From positions 55,530-119,529 of the forward strand of contig NZ_JMPJ01000068.1 in NCBI RefSeq assembly GCF_000735345.1: 64,000 nt of DNA, read 5' to 3'. The position numbers and the translations under genes are program-made. A model generated the notes under the pieces. The model ran no database searches. It worked only from the letters and a program-made list of their open reading frames with translations, and was not told the DNA's origin. This document shows positions 32,064-42,058 of this stretch, in pieces. Numbering within the stretch: position 1 is the stretch's first letter; the number at the start of each line of letters is the position of its first letter. This DNA is from Ewingella americana ATCC 33852 (GTDB lineage: Bacteria > Pseudomonadota > Gammaproteobacteria > Enterobacterales > Enterobacteriaceae).

Positions 32064-32990
32064 CTAGTTGAGTAACAGGCCGACGGCAAACAGCACGTTA
32101 GTCAATAAAGCCACCTTCACCATGTTCTCCAGCAGGGGACGGATACCCTCAGCGGTAGGTTCGCGCATCACCGTGAGGACGTGTTTAGCCAGCAGCGGCA
32201 GCGCCAAAATAAAGAGCCAACCGAAGCCGTTGTGCAAGTGCAGCAGGGCGAACAACGCCAGACAGAGCACGGCACCGCTAATGATCAATGCGTGGTAGCG
32301 ACGGGCATTTTTCGGCCCAAGGCGCACGGCCAGCGTGTTCTTGCCGTTGGCGCTGTCAGTTTCGATATCGCGCAAATTATTGATATTCAGGACGGCGGTG
32401 GCTAATAAGCCAGTGGCCGTGGCGGGCAGCATAACAACCCAATCGAAATACCCGGCCTGCAAGTAAAAGGTGCCCGCCACGCTTATCCAGCCGAAGAACA
32501 CTAAGACGGAAATATCGCCGAGGCCCATGTAGCCGTAAGGGCGCGTGCCGACGGTGTAAGTGATAGCCGCGCCAATCGACAGCAAACCGAGGATCAGGAA
32601 GCCGACCACGTCACTGGGCTTCTGGCAGGCGACGGCAATCAGCGCGATACCCGACAGCACGGCTAACACCACGGTCAGGATAATGGCGCGCTTCATCTGG
32701 CTGGCATTGATTAAACCTTTTTGCATGCCGCGCAGTGGCCCGATGCGGTCCGGCGTATCGCTGCCTTTTTCAGCATCGCCATAGTCATTGGCGAGATTGG
32801 ACAGGATTTGCAGCAGCCCGGCGGTGAGCAGCGCGAGAAGCGCCGTTAGCGGGTGAAAAACGCCTTGCAGGCTGGCGACAGCGGAACCCATCACGATGGA
32901 GGCGAAGGCCAGAGGCAGCGTTCGCAGGCGGAGACTTTCAAGCCAGGCTTTGGTCGGCGATGTCGTATTGCAGGGGGTTATCATGCTCAT
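32064..32990 (-). CDS. menA: 1,4-dihydroxy-2-naphthoate octaprenyltransferase
   Basis: MenA attaches the polyprenyl tail to DHNA, giving demethylmenaquinone for anaerobic respiration. It is a UbiA-family enzyme with about nine membrane helices. The first Asp-rich motif is NDYGDAEKGSDTPDR and the second is NNLRDIETDSANGK; both bind Mg-pyrophosphate. The ATG at 32990 gives 308 residues, the E. coli length; TTG 33005 and ATG 32984 are alternatives. It follows hslVU beyond a terminator. Confidence 0.96.
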   Translation of the reverse strand: MSMITPCNTTSPTKAWLESLRLRTLPLAFASIVMGSAVASLQGVFHPLTALLALLTAGLLQILSNLANDYGDAEKGSDTPDRIGPLRGMQKGLINASQMKRAIILTVVLAVLSGIALIAVACQKPSDVVGFLILGLLSIGAAITYTVGTRPYGYMGLGDISVLVFFGWISVAGTFYLQAGYFDWVVMLPATATGLLATAVLNINNLRDIETDSANGKNTLAVRLGPKNARRYHALIISGAVLCLALFALLHLHNGFGWLFILALPLLAKHVLTVMREPTAEGIRPLLENMVKVALLTNVLFAVGLLLN

Positions 32991-33026
32991 ATTTTTTTCG
33001 CTCAATAAACTGATGTTTCGCCCAGA

Positions 33027-33053
33027 AATAAAAAGGGAGGCATAACGCCTCCC
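33027..33053 (-). terminator. Intrinsic terminator of hslVU
   Basis: The minus strand reads GGGAGGC-GTTAT-GCCTCCC then TTTTTAT. Confidence 0.88.
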
Positions 33054-33083
33054 AATGGATAACTTTCGAAACGTATGAGCGAA

Positions 33084-34418
33084 TTATAAGATGAAACGGC
33101 TCAGATCTTCATCAGCAACCAGCTGATCAAGATGGCTACGAACATAATCTGCATCAATGTTTATGGAGATTCCGTTACTTTCGCTCGCGTCGTAAGAGAT
33201 ATCTTCCATCAAACGCTCCAACACGGTGTGCAGTCGACGCGCACCGATGTTCTCGGTGGTTTCGTTAACTTGCCATGCTGCTTCGGCGATGCGACGGATA
33301 CCGTCAGCGGTAAAATCAACGGTTACACCTTCGGTTGCCATCAAGGCTTTGTACTGATGCGTCAGCGATGCGCTTGGCTCAGTCAGGATGCGCTCGAAGT
33401 CTTCCGTCGACAGAGCTTGCAGCTCGACGCGGATTGGCAGACGACCCTGCAATTCAGGGATCAGGTCTGACGGGCTGGCCGTCTGGAAAGCGCCGGAGGC
33501 GATAAACAGGATATGGTCAGTTTTAACCATGCCGTGCTTGGTCGAAATGGTGCAGCCTTCAACCAGTGGCAGCAGGTCACGCTGCACGCCTTCGCGGGAA
33601 ACGTCAGGGCCGGAGCTTTGGCCGCCGCGTTTACAGATTTTGTCGATTTCGTCGATGAACACGATACCGTGCTGCTCAACGGCTTCGATAGCCTGTTCTT
33701 TCAGCTCTTCCGGGTTAACCAGCTTGGCGGCTTCTTCTTCGATCAACAGCTTGTAGGCTTCTTTGATCTTCATCTTGCGCGGCTTCTGCTTCTGCCCGGC
33801 CATGTTCTGGAACATGGACTGCAACTGGCTGGTCATCTCTTCCATGCCCGGAGGGGACATGATTTCGACGCCCATTGGCGCGGCGGCGACGTTGATTTCA
33901 ATCTCTTTGTCGTCGAGCTGGCCTTCACGCAGCTTTTTGCGGAAAGACTGGCGTGCCGCAGAAGGCTCCTGCGATTCGTCGGTCTGGCCCCAGTTGTTTT
34001 TCGCTGGTGGGATCAGCACGTCGAGAATGCGCTCTTCGGCCAGTTCTTCGGCGCGATAGCGGTTTTTCTCGATGGACTGCATACGCACCATCTTCACCGC
34101 AGAGTCGGTTAAGTCGCGAATAATGGAGTCGACTTCTTTACCCACGTAGCCCACTTCGGTGAACTTGGTGGCTTCGACTTTGATGAACGGCGCGTTAGCG
34201 AGCTTCGCCAGACGACGCGCGATTTCGGTTTTACCGACACCGGTCGGGCCGATCATTAGAATGTTTTTCGGGGTGACTTCGTGGCGCAGCGTCTCTTCGA
34301 GCTGCATACGGCGCCAGCGGTTACGCAGTGCGATCGCCACGGCGCGCTTTGCTTTGTCCTGCCCAATGATGTAGCCGTCTAATTCGCTGACTATCTCGCG
34401 CGGGGTCATTTCAGACAT
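33084..34418 (-). CDS. hslU: HslUV protease ATPase subunit (ClpY)
   Basis: HslU is the AAA+ unfoldase that caps the HslV peptidase in a heat-induced protease. It has 444 residues. Walker A GPTGVGKT is at 57-64, Walker B VFIDEID near 251, and an inserted intermediate domain (about 110-230) lies between them. The pore loop GYVG is in the [10 protein letters not shown] segment. The C-terminal tail ends DLSRFIL, the HslV-docking signal. It is 11 bp after hslV. Confidence 0.98.
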   Translation of the reverse strand: MSEMTPREIVSELDGYIIGQDKAKRAVAIALRNRWRRMQLEETLRHEVTPKNILMIGPTGVGKTEIARRLAKLANAPFIKVEATKFTEVGYVGKEVDSIIRDLTDSAVKMVRMQSIEKNRYRAEELAEERILDVLIPPAKNNWGQTDESQEPSAARQSFRKKLREGQLDDKEIEINVAAAPMGVEIMSPPGMEEMTSQLQSMFQNMAGQKQKPRKMKIKEAYKLLIEEEAAKLVNPEELKEQAIEAVEQHGIVFIDEIDKICKRGGQSSGPDVSREGVQRDLLPLVEGCTISTKHGMVKTDHILFIASGAFQTASPSDLIPELQGRLPIRVELQALSTEDFERILTEPSASLTHQYKALMATEGVTVDFTADGIRRIAEAAWQVNETTENIGARRLHTVLERLMEDISYDASESNGISINIDADYVRSHLDQLVADEDLSRFIL

Positions 34419-34429
34419 GTTTTCGATCC

Positions 34430-34960
34430 TTACGCTTTAGAAGACAATTCTTCGATGGTGTGGAATTGGTTGGTGTAAATACAGATATCCCCGGCAATGC
34501 TCAGCGACTTCTCAACGATGTCACGAGCGCTCAGGTCTGTATTTTCCAGCAACGCGCGAGCAGAAGCCTGGGCGTATGGGCCACCGGAGCCGATAGCAAT
34601 CAGGTCATTCTCAGGCTGAATAACGTCGCCGTTACCGCTGATGATCAGCGACGCATTTTCGTCAGCGACGGCCAGCAGCGCTTCAAGGCGGCGCAGCATG
34701 CGGTCAGTTCGCCAGTCTTTCGCCAGTTCAACCGCAGCTTTGACCAGATGGCCCTGATGCATTTCCAGTTTGCGTTCGAACAGCTCAAACAGCGTGAAGG
34801 CGTCAGCCGTGCCGCCCGCAAAGCCGGCGATCACTTTGTCGTTATACAGGCGACGCACTTTCTTCACGTTGCCCTTCATCACGGTATTTCCCAATGTGGC
34901 TTGACCATCACCACCAATAACGACCTGGCCGTTGCGGCGTACACTTACAATTGTTGTCAC
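34430..34960 (-). CDS. hslV: HslUV protease peptidase subunit (ClpQ)
   Basis: HslV is a dodecameric proteasome-beta-like peptidase. After Met removal Thr2 (MTTIVSVRR) is the N-terminal nucleophile; conserved GGDGQATLG and [10 protein letters not shown] follow. It has 176 residues. It is the promoter-proximal gene of hslVU, behind a sigma-32 promoter and a hairpin leader. Confidence 0.98.
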   Translation of the reverse strand: MTTIVSVRRNGQVVIGGDGQATLGNTVMKGNVKKVRRLYNDKVIAGFAGGTADAFTLFELFERKLEMHQGHLVKAAVELAKDWRTDRMLRRLEALLAVADENASLIISGNGDVIQPENDLIAIGSGGPYAQASARALLENTDLSARDIVEKSLSIAGDICIYTNQFHTIEELSSKA

Positions 34961-34997
34961 GAGCAGTTCCTCGTTGCAGACGGAAAAGATCCCCGCA

Positions 34998-35029
34998 CTC
35001 TTGTGTTACACATCAGTGTCACACAAGAG
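34998..35029 (-). promoter_or_regulatory. Stem-loop in the hslVU 5' leader
   Basis: CTCTTGTGT/ACACAAGAG form a perfect 9-bp stem. A one-base mismatch and an inner ACAC-ATCA-GTGT hairpin extend it to 13 pairs. A leader stem-loop that stabilises hslVU mRNA at high temperature is known in E. coli; the same role here is inference. Confidence 0.7.
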
Positions 35030-35050
35030 CACGAGGCATATTGAAGTTAT

Positions 35051-35077
35051 AGATTGGGGAGGAAAACGGGTTTTCAA
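35051..35077 (-). promoter_or_regulatory. Sigma-32 (RpoH) heat-shock promoter for hslVU
   Basis: On the minus strand TTGAAAA (35077-35071), an 11-bp spacer, then CCCCAATCT (35059-35051), close to the RpoH consensus CTTGAAA-N11-16-CCCCATnT. The -35 element contains the TGA stop of ftsN. Confidence 0.8.
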
Positions 35078-36081
35078 CCCCCGGTTGCGAGGGGAATGCA
35101 ACCGGAGATGCCAGCGTTTTTAAGACGCGACAGGGTGCCGTCAGCGCCAGCACGATTATTGTAAGGGCCGATAACAACGCGATTCCAGCCGCCACCGGTG
35201 GTGATTCGGCCTTCAAAACCTTCAAATGCCAGCTTGGCGCGTTGGGATTCCGCCTGCTCGGTGCCTTTGAAAGAACCGCACTGAACCATAAAGCGCTGGG
35301 TTTTTTCCTGCTCTTTTGGCTTGTCCTTCGGTTTTTCCGGTGCAACTTCAGTAATGGCGGCAGGTTGCTGCTGCTGAGGCTGCTCTTTCGGTTTCGGCTT
35401 CGGCGCGACAGGCTGAGTTTGCGCCTGAGCCTGAGGAGCACGAACCGGCTGCTGCGTCTGCTGCACGTTTCTCGGCGTGGTCTGCTGAGTATTGTGCTGC
35501 ACATTCTGCTGCTGTTGTTGCTGCACAGGCTGCCGCTGAGTGTGGGTCGGCTGCGCGTTCTGCTGAGAATAAGGCTGCTGCGTGTACGGCTGCTGAGTAT
35601 ACGGCTGTTGCGACGTGGTCTGACGCTGGACAGGCTGCGTGCGCGTCGCCTGCGTTGGGTCGTTATACGGCACTTCAGACAGCGTAGTCGGCTGTTGGCG
35701 CATGTCGGCCTGCATCTGATCCAGCAATTGGCGCTGTTCCGGCGTCAACTGAGTTTTGGTCTGCACGTTGCCACCCGCGGTTGGCTCAGTCGGGGTAGAC
35801 ACGCCCATCTGACGATTTTCCAACTCTTTGATATAACGCCAGCGTTCTTCAGGTTTCGGCGGCAAGCCGTTGCCCGGCCGAACAGGGTGCGTCGGCAGAA
35901 TCGCTGCATCTTCAGGTTTATTGTGCGTAATAAAATAGAGGCCACCAATGAACACAACCAGCACCGCAACGGCTAATACCACCATGGTTTTGGAGATCAT
36001 CGGGGAACTGCGTTTTTTTCGGCTGGTTGGTTTCCGCCGCGCTCCTGAGCGCCCACGGCTTACATAGTCTCTTTGTGCCAC
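35074..36081 (-). CDS. ftsN: Cell division protein FtsN
   Basis: FtsN is the late divisome protein that triggers septal peptidoglycan synthesis by FtsWI. It is a bitopic protein of 335 residues. The basic cytoplasmic tail is about 1-30, the transmembrane helix about 33-53, and a periplasmic stretch carries the essential short helices. A long Gln/Thr/Pro-rich linker (about 115-240) includes repeats of QQPYT. The C-terminal SPOR domain (about 262-335, RFMVQCGSFK onward) binds denuded glycan. Confidence 0.95.
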   Translation of the reverse strand: MAQRDYVSRGRSGARRKPTSRKKRSSPMISKTMVVLAVAVLVVFIGGLYFITHNKPEDAAILPTHPVRPGNGLPPKPEERWRYIKELENRQMGVSTPTEPTAGGNVQTKTQLTPEQRQLLDQMQADMRQQPTTLSEVPYNDPTQATRTQPVQRQTTSQQPYTQQPYTQQPYSQQNAQPTHTQRQPVQQQQQQNVQHNTQQTTPRNVQQTQQPVRAPQAQAQTQPVAPKPKPKEQPQQQQPAAITEVAPEKPKDKPKEQEKTQRFMVQCGSFKGTEQAESQRAKLAFEGFEGRITTGGGWNRVVIGPYNNRAGADGTLSRLKNAGISGCIPLATGG

Positions 36082-36179
36082 TATCGTTTCGCTGTGTCGT
36101 AATGATGGAAGAAGTGCGTCATGTTACTGAACCTTGAACCTTATCTGAAACGAAAACTTAATAAAGTATAAACATATAA

Positions 36180-37250
36180 TTAGCGTTTGGGTGCGGCGGT
36201 ACTACCGCGGATGACCAGTTCGCTTTCCAACAAACGTGAGCCACTTTGTACTGAATGCCCATTGAGCTGCTCGAGCAATAATAACATGGCCTGACGGCCA
36301 AGCTGGAATCTTGGTTGCGCAACCGTGGTTAAAGGTGGGTCAAAGTACTGACTTTGCTTGATATCATCAAAGCCCACCACGGATAAATCTTCTGGAATGC
36401 GCAGACCCATTTTCTTGGCTTGGAACATCGCGCCAATTGCCATCACGTCGTTGTGGCAGAAAATCGCCGTGGGCGGCACCGGCTGCGACATCAAATCTAT
36501 CAGCGCCAGCGCGCCCGATTCATAGCTAAAGTCGCCTTTCGCCGAGTAGTCGGTTTCGACATTTAAGCCACTGCGGCGCAGCGCCTGAATATACCCCTGA
36601 GTGCGGTATTGACACAGCGGCATTTGGTCCGGGCCGGTAATGCAGGCAATCCGCTGATGGCCCAAGCCAATCAAATAATGCACGGCTTCATAGGCGGCGG
36701 TCAGGTTATCAATGTGGACGGTCGGTAATTCCAGCTCTGGCGCGAACTCGTTGGCCATCACCATCGGCGGTAAATTGCGCTGTTCTTCTTTGCTGGCGTC
36801 GAAAGGTAAATCAGAGCCGAGCAGCAGCATACCGTCAATTTGCTTAGTAATAATCAGATTAATAAAGGTTTTTTCTTGCTGGTTCTGCTGGGCGCAATCA
36901 CCAATCAGCACCAGATAACCATGTTCGGCCGCGGTACGCTCGATCCCTTGGATCACATCTGCAAAGTAGGGATCGCAGATGTCGGGGACGATCACCAGAA
37001 TAGTGCGGGATTCATTGCGTTTTAGGTTTCGTGAAAGGGCGTGGGGAGAATATCCAACGGCAAGCACCGCCTGCTCAACCTTTTGGCGAGTGGGGGCTGA
37101 GACCTTTTCAGGATTCATTAATGCGCGAGAGACCGTAGCGGTCGATACACCGGCCATTTCTGCTACGTCTTTCATCGTCGCCGCGTTTAAATCTTTCTTC
37201 TCGTCCAACGCATCTCCCCTTGCAACAGCATCTTTCTGATACGACAACAT
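36180..37250 (-). CDS. cytR: LacI-family transcriptional repressor CytR
   Basis: CytR represses nucleoside uptake and catabolism genes together with CRP; cytidine induces. The LacI-type helix-turn-helix is at about residues 25-46 (TMKDVAEMAGVSTATVSRAL), followed by a periplasmic-binding-like effector domain. It has 356 residues, longer than E. coli (341) because of an N-terminal extension of about 14 residues. The ATG has GAGAGGAAC upstream. It sits between priA and ftsN as in E. coli. Confidence 0.95.
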   Translation of the reverse strand: MLSYQKDAVARGDALDEKKDLNAATMKDVAEMAGVSTATVSRALMNPEKVSAPTRQKVEQAVLAVGYSPHALSRNLKRNESRTILVIVPDICDPYFADVIQGIERTAAEHGYLVLIGDCAQQNQQEKTFINLIITKQIDGMLLLGSDLPFDASKEEQRNLPPMVMANEFAPELELPTVHIDNLTAAYEAVHYLIGLGHQRIACITGPDQMPLCQYRTQGYIQALRRSGLNVETDYSAKGDFSYESGALALIDLMSQPVPPTAIFCHNDVMAIGAMFQAKKMGLRIPEDLSVVGFDDIKQSQYFDPPLTTVAQPRFQLGRQAMLLLLEQLNGHSVQSGSRLLESELVIRGSTAAPKR

Positions 37251-37423
37251 GGATGTTCCTCTCGACGCTTTACCCTTCTGGGCGCGCCTAACCTATCCGG
37301 CTTTTGGCGGCTGCGTAGCTCATCACATTCTAAACAGATTGTGGTTAGGATTTGTTACCTAATTTGCATGAAAAGTGTGACGTAGATGCTTTTTTTAGAT
37401 CCATCCCGCATAAATGCAATCGT

Positions 37424-39634
<2,211 letters not shown>

Positions 39635-39822
39635 TTAAAAAAATGACGAGATAGTGTACACTGTGTCGTTCGAAATGCATGAACATCATTGCGCGGCATA
39701 AATAGATTCTGTATGATTCGCCGCCTTTGGTGCATTTCGCATCAAAACCTAATCATCCACTACGCGTGGTGTCCGACGAAACAGGGTTGGATAGCGACGC
39801 GGCCTTAAGAAGAGGTTTTCCC

Positions 39823-40035
39823 ATGAAAGACGGTATCCATCCTAAATACGTAGAAGTTACTGCAAACTGCTCATGCGGTAACGTGATCAAAACTCGCTCA
39901 ACAGTGGGTCACGATCTGAACCTGGACGTTTGTGGTAACTGCCACCCGTTCTACACTGGTAAACAACGTGAAGTTGCTACCGGTGGCCGTGTTGACCGCT
40001 TCAACAAGCGTTTCAGCCTGCCATCCAGCAAGTAA
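39823..40035 (+). CDS. rpmE: 50S ribosomal protein L31 (zinc-binding form)
   Basis: L31 sits at the central protuberance and bridges the subunits. It has 70 residues. Cys16, Cys18, Cys37 and Cys40 form the zinc-binding C+ motif, so this is the RpmE1 form, not the zinc-free YkgM type. The ATG at 39823 follows AGAGG; the longer upstream frame is untranslated leader (about 200 bp from priA). Confidence 0.98.
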   Translation: MKDGIHPKYVEVTANCSCGNVIKTRSTVGHDLNLDVCGNCHPFYTGKQREVATGGRVDRFNKRFSLPSSK

Positions 40036-40053
40036 TATTTGCTGCAGAGCAAG

Positions 40054-40078
40054 AAAAGGCGCCATTGGCGCCTTTTTT
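40054..40078 (+). terminator. Intrinsic terminator of rpmE
   Basis: AAAAGGCGCC-ATT-GGCGCCTTTT, followed by more T. Confidence 0.93.
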
Positions 40079-40245
40079 GTTGCCTGCGATTCAGTAAAGG
40101 ATTGGCAAGTCACAACCTGCTTCACTAAAACCCGCCATGAAAACCAGTCACTAAAACCCAGCACTCACGCCCTTCACAGACACTGATCTGCTAAAAATGA
40201 CCCCTGCACGGCAGCGCCGCACAGGTCATCATCTTCCGGTTTTGC

Positions 40246-40563
40246 TTAGTATTCCCAAGTATCAGGGTCAACACCCAGCTCACGCATCAGGATCTTCGCT
40301 GCTTCTGGAATTTCATCGCTGCGCTCTTTACGCAGGTCTGCATCGTTCGGCAAAGGCTGGCCGGTAAAGGCATGCAGGAAAGCCTCACACAGCAATTCAC
40401 TGTTGGTCGCATGGCGCAGGTTGTTCACCTGACGGCGAGTGCGCTCGTCGGTGAGAATTTTAAGAACCTTCAGCGGAATGGATACCGTGATTTTTTTTAC
40501 TTGCTCGCTTTTCTTACCGTGTTCAGCGTAAGGGCTGACATATTCGCCGTTCCACTCAGCCAT
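40246..40563 (-). CDS. metJ: Methionine regulon repressor MetJ
   Basis: MetJ is a ribbon-helix-helix dimer that binds tandem 8-bp met boxes with S-adenosylmethionine as corepressor. It has 105 residues from the ATG at 40563, the E. coli length; the open frame upstream is not conserved. The beta-strand DNA-reading segment KKITVSIPL is at about 23-31. It is divergent from metB, and its own operators lie between them. Confidence 0.98.
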   Translation of the reverse strand: MAEWNGEYVSPYAEHGKKSEQVKKITVSIPLKVLKILTDERTRRQVNNLRHATNSELLCEAFLHAFTGQPLPNDADLRKERSDEIPEAAKILMRELGVDPDTWEY

Positions 40564-40895
40564 GGGACACCTTAAATTTATCAAAAAAAATAATGTTCTG
40601 AAAACCGGGGGATTATGCCCGATTTTCACTGATCTCACTAAATAAATGTCCCTTCAGGACCGGTAATATCAGAGAAATGTGCGCTGGGTTATTCATTCGG
40701 CCGCTGAATGTCTGTTCGGCTCATCCAAGCTGCACAAGGCCAGAGGGCTCTGATACTTACAATTTTAGCGGGTATTCCCCTGACGCTCAATCTATACGCA
40801 AAGAAGTTTAGATGTCCAGATGTATTGACGTCTATCTTGTCAGCGATTAATCTTTGTTACCTCATCCTCAGCACCCCGGCAGGGAGAAACAACGT
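40564..40895. other. Divergent metJ/metB control region
   Basis: About 330 bp holding promoters for metJ and metBL and the met-box array at 40802-40841. A 63-codon open frame covering the operators on the plus strand is not credible as a gene. Confidence 0.7.
40802..40841. promoter_or_regulatory. MetJ operator (tandem met boxes) at metB/metJ
   Basis: Adjacent 8-mers AGATGTCC, AGATGTAT and TGACGTCT (40810-40833), with weaker flanking repeats, fit the AGACGTCT consensus in the expected 8-bp register. Confidence 0.85.
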
Positions 40896-42056
40896 ATGAC
40901 GCTCAAGCAAGCGACGATAGCCGTCGGAAGTGGCCTCAATAGTGACCAGCAATATGGCTGTGTGGTTCCACCGATTAACCTTTCAAGCACCTATAATTTC
41001 GAAGATTTTAATCAGCCACGAGCCCACGACTACTCCCGACGCGGTAATCCGTCGCGCGATATCGTGCAGCGCGCGCTGGCCGATCTCGAAGGCGGTGCCG
41101 GTGCGGTAATGACCAGCAGCGGCATGTCGGCTATTCATCTGGTGTGTACGGTGTTTCTGAAGCCGGGCGATCTGCTGTTAGCGCCACACGACTGCTACGG
41201 CGGTAGCTACCGTCTGTTTGACAGCCTGAGCAAGCGCGGTGCCTATCGCGTGAAGTTTGTGGATCAAGGTGACCCACAGGCTCTGGCGGCAGCGCTAGAA
41301 GAAAAACCTAAGCTGGTACTGATTGAAACCCCAAGCAACCCGCTGCTGCGCGTGGTGGATATTCAGGCCATTTGCGATGCTTCCCACGCCGCCGGTGCGC
41401 TAACCGTGGTGGACAACACCTTCCTCAGCCCGGCTTTACAACAGCCGTTGAAACTTGGCGCGGATTTAGTAGTCCATTCATGTACTAAATATCTGAACGG
41501 CCACTCAGACGTGGTTGCAGGTACGGTGATTTCGAAAACTGCCGAGCACGCGACCGAACTGGCGTGGTGGGCGAATAACATCGGCGTGACCGGTGCGGCT
41601 TTCGACAGCTATTTATTGCTGCGCGGCCTGCGTACTCTCACCGTACGTGTAAAACAGCAGCAGGAAAATGCGTTAGCTATTGTTGCTTATTTACAGCAGC
41701 AACCGCTGGTGAAAAAGCTGTATCATCCTTCTCTGCCAGAAAACCAAGGGCATGAGATCGCTCGCCGCCAGCAGTATGGTTTTGGCGCGATGATCAGTTT
41801 TGAATTCGACGGAGATGAAGCCCATTTGCGTCATTTCCTCTCGGAATTGAAGTTATTTACCCTCGCGGAGTCTCTGGGCGGGGTCGAAAGTCTGATATCC
41901 CACACGGCAACCATGACGCATGCAGGCATGGCACCTGAAGCGCGCAAAGCGGCGGGGATTTCCGACAGTTTGCTCAGAGTTTCTGTAGGTCTCGAAGACA
42001 GTGAAGATTTGATTGCTGATCTGGAACACGCATTCCAGGCAGCGGCAACGAGGTAA
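40896..42056 (+). CDS. metB: Cystathionine gamma-synthase
   Basis: MetB condenses O-succinylhomoserine with cysteine to cystathionine. It is a Cys/Met-metabolism PLP enzyme of 386 residues. The PLP lysine is in HSCTKYLNGHSD (about residue 198), and YSRRGNPSRD and GAGAVMTSSGMSA are active-site segments. The ATG at 40896 has AGGGAG upstream; the longer frame is leader. It forms an operon with metL, 2 bp downstream. Confidence 0.97.
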   Translation: MTLKQATIAVGSGLNSDQQYGCVVPPINLSSTYNFEDFNQPRAHDYSRRGNPSRDIVQRALADLEGGAGAVMTSSGMSAIHLVCTVFLKPGDLLLAPHDCYGGSYRLFDSLSKRGAYRVKFVDQGDPQALAAALEEKPKLVLIETPSNPLLRVVDIQAICDASHAAGALTVVDNTFLSPALQQPLKLGADLVVHSCTKYLNGHSDVVAGTVISKTAEHATELAWWANNIGVTGAAFDSYLLLRGLRTLTVRVKQQQENALAIVAYLQQQPLVKKLYHPSLPENQGHEIARRQQYGFGAMISFEFDGDEAHLRHFLSELKLFTLAESLGGVESLISHTATMTHAGMAPEARKAAGISDSLLRVSVGLEDSEDLIADLEHAFQAAATR

Positions 42057-42058
42057 GA

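Noticed and set aside
33513-34112. A 199-codon open frame antisense to hslU
   Set aside because: Shadow of a highly conserved gene; no homology or start signal.
35520-35620. Short tandem repeats considered as a CRISPR-like array
   Set aside because: Repeats are in frame, contiguous and encode the FtsN QQPYT motif; there are no spacers.
35242-35976. A 244-codon open frame antisense to ftsN
   Set aside because: Leu/Arg-rich product that mirrors the Gln-rich ftsN linker on the opposite strand; no start signal.
40708-40899. A 63-codon open frame over the metB operator
   Set aside because: Covers the MetJ boxes and ends just after the metB start; better explained as leader DNA.
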